Below are positions 8,019 through 10,796 of a stretch of 10,796 nucleotides of DNA, one piece after another. The position numbers were made by a program, and so were the translations under genes. The DNA is from Schwartzia sp. (in: firmicutes) (GTDB lineage: Bacteria; Bacillota; Negativicutes; Selenomonadales; Selenomonadaceae): assembly GCA_024691625.1 (NCBI GenBank), contig JAILNL010000188.1, forward strand, positions 1 to 10,796. The letters are read 5' to 3'. Positions within the stretch are counted from its first letter, which is position 1; every line of letters starts with the position of its first letter. The notes under the pieces are model-generated. The model had not been told where the DNA came from, made no database searches, and worked only from the letters and a program-made list of their open reading frames with translations.

Positions 8019-8189
8019 TCACGGAGCGCTGATTGCGGAAACCGGACAGCCGGCTGCACAAGCGCCGCATTCTACACACTTGTCAGGATCAATCACATAA
8101 TGTGAGTCACCTTCTACAGGAGCACCTACGGGACATACTGCAGCGCAGGAACCGCACGAAATGCAGTCATCATTGATTTTGTATGCCAT
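8019..8189 (-). CDS. 2[4Fe-4S] bacterial-type ferredoxin
   Basis: A 56-residue small acidic protein with two classical CxxCxxCxxxCP motifs: Cys9, 12, 15, 19 then Pro20, and Cys38, 41, 44, 48 then Pro49. This is the complete ligand set for two low-potential [4Fe-4S] clusters, as in clostridial ferredoxins, which carry electrons in the cytosol of anaerobes. The ATG at 8189 has a near-perfect ribosome site (AAAGGAGGTG, seven bases upstream), which argues for high translation. Its first 20 bases overlap the 3' end of the preceding small gene in another frame. A terminator follows at once. The partner enzyme cannot be read from the sequence; IspG, encoded further down, needs such a donor, and this is inference only. 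Confidence 0.95.
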   Translation of the reverse strand: MAYKINDDCISCGSCAAVCPVGAPVEGDSHYVIDPDKCVECGACAAGCPVSAISAP

Positions 8190-8406
8190 CTTCAGACACC
8201 TCCTTTCGTTGTTTTGCTGCTACCAATATATGGGTCAGCCCATTCTCGGGCACAGCTTTCTGTCTTACAACATACAGGCGTGTTTCATCGACGGAAAATT
8301 TATGATGCGTCGATCTGGTTATATCGACAACATAGGAGAGCCCTGCCGCCTTCAAAAGGCTTTCAGCCTCATCCAATGGTCTCCCTGTAACATCCAGTTT
8401 ATGCAT
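8170..8406 (-). CDS. Small uncharacterised protein, possibly a single PASTA-like domain
   Basis: I do not recognise this 78-residue protein with certainty. It begins MHKLDVTGRPLDEAESLLKA and continues AAGLSYVVDITRST, then YVVRQK, and ends in a charged tail. The pattern of a short strand, G-x-P-L-x-E-A-x-x-x-L, A-G-L, then two or three strands resembles a PASTA domain, which usually occurs in the extracellular part of PrkC-type kinases and penicillin-binding proteins. Here there is no signal peptide, no membrane segment and no Cys, so it should be cytosolic. The ATG at 8406 follows the frr stop by one base, which suggests translational coupling. An in-frame ATG at 8454 lies inside frr and is unlikely. 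The 3' end overlaps the ferredoxin start by 20 bases. The coding call is likely; the domain call is tentative. Confidence 0.72.
   Translation of the reverse strand: MHKLDVTGRPLDEAESLLKAAGLSYVVDITRSTHHKFSVDETRLYVVRQKAVPENGLTHILVAAKQRKEVSEDGIQNQ
8197..8206 (-). promoter_or_regulatory. Very strong ribosome-binding site of the ferredoxin gene
   Basis: AAAGGAGGTG on the minus strand matches nearly the whole anti-Shine-Dalgarno sequence and lies seven bases before the ATG at 8189. It is embedded in the last codons of the upstream 78-residue gene, so the ferredoxin can be translated independently of it. Confidence 0.85.
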
Positions 8407-8407
8407 C

Positions 8408-9687
<1,280 letters not shown>

Positions 9688-9722
9688 TCAAACCTCCATT
9701 TTCCGATTCCATACCTTTCTTT

Positions 9723-9752
9723 AGTATAGCACCTAGCAAACCCTGCCTGCAA
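9723..9752 (-). promoter_or_regulatory. Sigma-A type promoter for pyrH-frr
   Basis: On the minus strand TTGCAG (-35, 9752-9747) is followed after 18 bases by TATACT (-10, 9728-9723), with TGC directly before it, an extended -10. Transcription would start near 9716, about 30 bases before the pyrH TTG. It sits just after the tsf terminator, as expected for a new unit. Confidence 0.72.
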
Positions 9753-9773
9753 TGAGTTTCTTCTTAATTCCAT

Positions 9774-9807
9774 AAAAAAAGAGAGAACACTTATGTGTCC
9801 CCTCTTT
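9774..9807 (-). terminator. Rho-independent terminator after tsf
   Basis: A 13-bp stem with two G-T pairs (9778-9790 with 9795-9807) has a four-base ATAA loop. On the minus strand the 3' arm merges into a run of seven T residues (9780-9774). It begins 12 bases after the tsf stop and separates tsf from the pyrH promoter. Confidence 0.92.
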
Positions 9808-9819
9808 CATAATCAAAAC

Positions 9820-10692
9820 TTACTGCTTAATCTGAGACATAACCTCAGCTGCGAAGTCTTCCTGCTTCTTCTCAATGCCTTCACCAAGCATGAAACGTGC
9901 GAAGCCTTTGACCTCTACATCGCCGAGAACCTGTTTAATCGTCTGTTCCGGATCTTTAACAAAGGACTGCTCAATGAGGCAGACTTCTTTGTAATATTTG
10001 TTGATACGGCCATCGACCATCTTCTCAACAATCTTCTCCGGTTTGCCTTCCTCAAGAGCCTGAGCCTTGAGAACCTCACGCTCGTGAGCAAGAGCAGCCG
10101 GATCTACACCTGCGCGGTCAACGCAGGACGGATTTGCTGCAGCAATCTGCATTGCAACGTCCTTGCCGAGCTGAGCTTCGCCGCCAGTGAGTTCAACGAG
10201 AACGCCGATTTTACCGCCCATGTGGATGTAGCTTGCAACGCGGCCTGCGGACTCATAACGCGCAAAACGGCGGATGGAAATTTTCTCACCGATTGTAGCA
10301 ATCTGCTCCGTGATGAAGTCAGAAATCTTCTTGCCATCCATAACGCTGTCGTTCAGCGCATCAACATCAGCCGGGTTCGTATCAGCGATATGTTTAGCAA
10401 TCTTATCAACCATAGCATGGAAGTTGTCCGTATTTGCAACGAAGTCAGTCTCGCAGTTTACTTCGACAACAGAACCGACTTTAGCGTCAGCGGAAACATA
10501 AGCGCCGACAACACCCTCTGCAGCAACACGGTCAGCCTTTTTGCCAGCCTTTGCAATTCCTTTTTCACGGAGGTAATCAATAGCTTTTGCCTGATCTCCG
10601 TCCGTTTCTGCCAGTGCTTTTTTGCAGTCCATCATTCCTGCGCCCGTTTTTTCACGCAGTTCTTTAACCATAGCGGCTGTAATCTGTGCCAT
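9820..10692 (-). CDS. tsf: Translation elongation factor Ts
   Basis: EF-Ts is the nucleotide exchange factor that releases GDP from EF-Tu. The 290-residue protein is of normal bacterial length. The N-terminal UBA-like domain (about 1-50) carries the signature [16 protein letters not shown]. The core contains CETDFVA (80-86), whose Asp and Phe contact EF-Tu and disturb the Mg site. The two-subdomain core continues through [14 protein letters not shown] (155-168), a coiled-coil-like helical part lies near 195-255, and the C-terminal module ends near residue 290. The ATG at 10692 has AAGGGG ten bases upstream. A terminator hairpin stands only 21 bases before the start, so expression must come from readthrough of the rpsB transcript. 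Another terminator follows the gene. Confidence 0.98.
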   Translation of the reverse strand: MAQITAAMVKELREKTGAGMMDCKKALAETDGDQAKAIDYLREKGIAKAGKKADRVAAEGVVGAYVSADAKVGSVVEVNCETDFVANTDNFHAMVDKIAKHIADTNPADVDALNDSVMDGKKISDFITEQIATIGEKISIRRFARYESAGRVASYIHMGGKIGVLVELTGGEAQLGKDVAMQIAAANPSCVDRAGVDPAALAHEREVLKAQALEEGKPEKIVEKMVDGRINKYYKEVCLIEQSFVKDPEQTIKQVLGDVEVKGFARFMLGEGIEKKQEDFAAEVMSQIKQ

Positions 10693-10713
10693 GTGAATAA
10701 ATCCCCTTTTCTC

Positions 10714-10749
10714 AAAAATAAGGGGTAAGGGATAAACTCCCTTACCCCT
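10714..10749 (-). terminator. Rho-independent terminator or attenuator between rpsB and tsf
   Basis: A perfect 12-bp stem (AGGGGTAAGGGA at 10721-10732 with its complement at 10738-10749) has a five-base loop, followed on the minus strand by TATTTTT (10720-10714). It is among the strongest hairpins in the window. Only 21 bases separate it from the tsf ATG, too few for a promoter, so it probably adjusts the tsf to rpsB ratio by partial termination. Part of its 3' arm can also pair with the tsf ribosome site. Confidence 0.9.
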
Positions 10750-10781
10750 CTTTAAACTGTACTTATTAAGTGAGTAAACGA

Positions 10782-10796
10782 TTATTCTGCAGCTTT
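10782..10796 (-). CDS. rpsB: C-terminal end of a gene, most likely ribosomal protein S2 (partial)
   Basis: Only four codons and a stop are inside the window (Lys-Ala-Ala-Glu, TAA). The residues alone identify nothing. The call rests on synteny, because rpsB directly precedes tsf in most bacteria, on the terminator that follows, and on the Ala/Glu-rich tail common in S2 proteins. The gene would encode a component of the small ribosomal subunit. Confidence 0.55.

Noticed and set aside
7885..8079. A 64-codon minus-strand open frame across the ferredoxin end and the uppS start
   Set aside because: It is out of frame with both real genes, runs through the terminator hairpin and is basic and low in pattern. 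It is a shadow frame.
9793..10728. A 311-codon open frame on the plus strand
   Set aside because: It is antisense to tsf and spans the tsf terminator region. It has no plausible family features.

Overview
The window is a stretch of core, vertically inherited chromosome from a low-to-moderate-GC bacterium. Every supported gene reads on the minus strand, so transcription runs from high to low coordinates. A Bacillota-type anaerobe is likely: the order rpsB-tsf-pyrH-frr-uppS-cdsA-dxr-rseP-ispG-proS, strong GGAGG-type ribosome sites, a bacterial-type ProRS with an editing insertion, and a clostridial-style 2[4Fe-4S] ferredoxin all fit. Negativicutes (Veillonella, Dialister or Megasphaera relatives) is my best guess from gene order, but it is an inference.

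Layout in transcription order. (1) 10796-9774: the last codons of a gene that must be rpsB by synteny, a strong terminator, tsf, and a second terminator. (2) 9752-7977: an extended -10 promoter, then pyrH, frr, a 78-residue protein of unknown function with a PASTA-like look, and a 56-residue ferredoxin, closed by a third terminator. These four genes are packed tightly: there is a 4-base overlap, a 1-base gap and a 20-base overlap. (3) 7960-1214: uppS, cdsA, dxr, rseP, ispG and proS, nearly contiguous, closed by a fourth terminator. (4) 1130-1: the 5' half of recG, which runs off the window.

How the genes fit together. RpsB, EF-Ts, RRF and ProRS serve translation, and PyrH supplies UDP for RNA and cell-wall precursors. 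Dxr and IspG are two steps of the MEP isoprenoid pathway. UppS uses the resulting C5 units to make the undecaprenyl carrier for the cell wall, CdsA makes CDP-diacylglycerol for phospholipids, and RseP is a membrane protease. The ferredoxin sits just upstream of this block and could be an electron donor for IspG.

I see no mobile element, CRISPR array, tRNA, rRNA, repeat family or defence system, and no gap over 300 bases without a gene. The least described items are the small PASTA-like gene after frr, and the two terminators that sit directly against the ribosome-binding regions of tsf and uppS with no room for a promoter. No wholly new system is evident.
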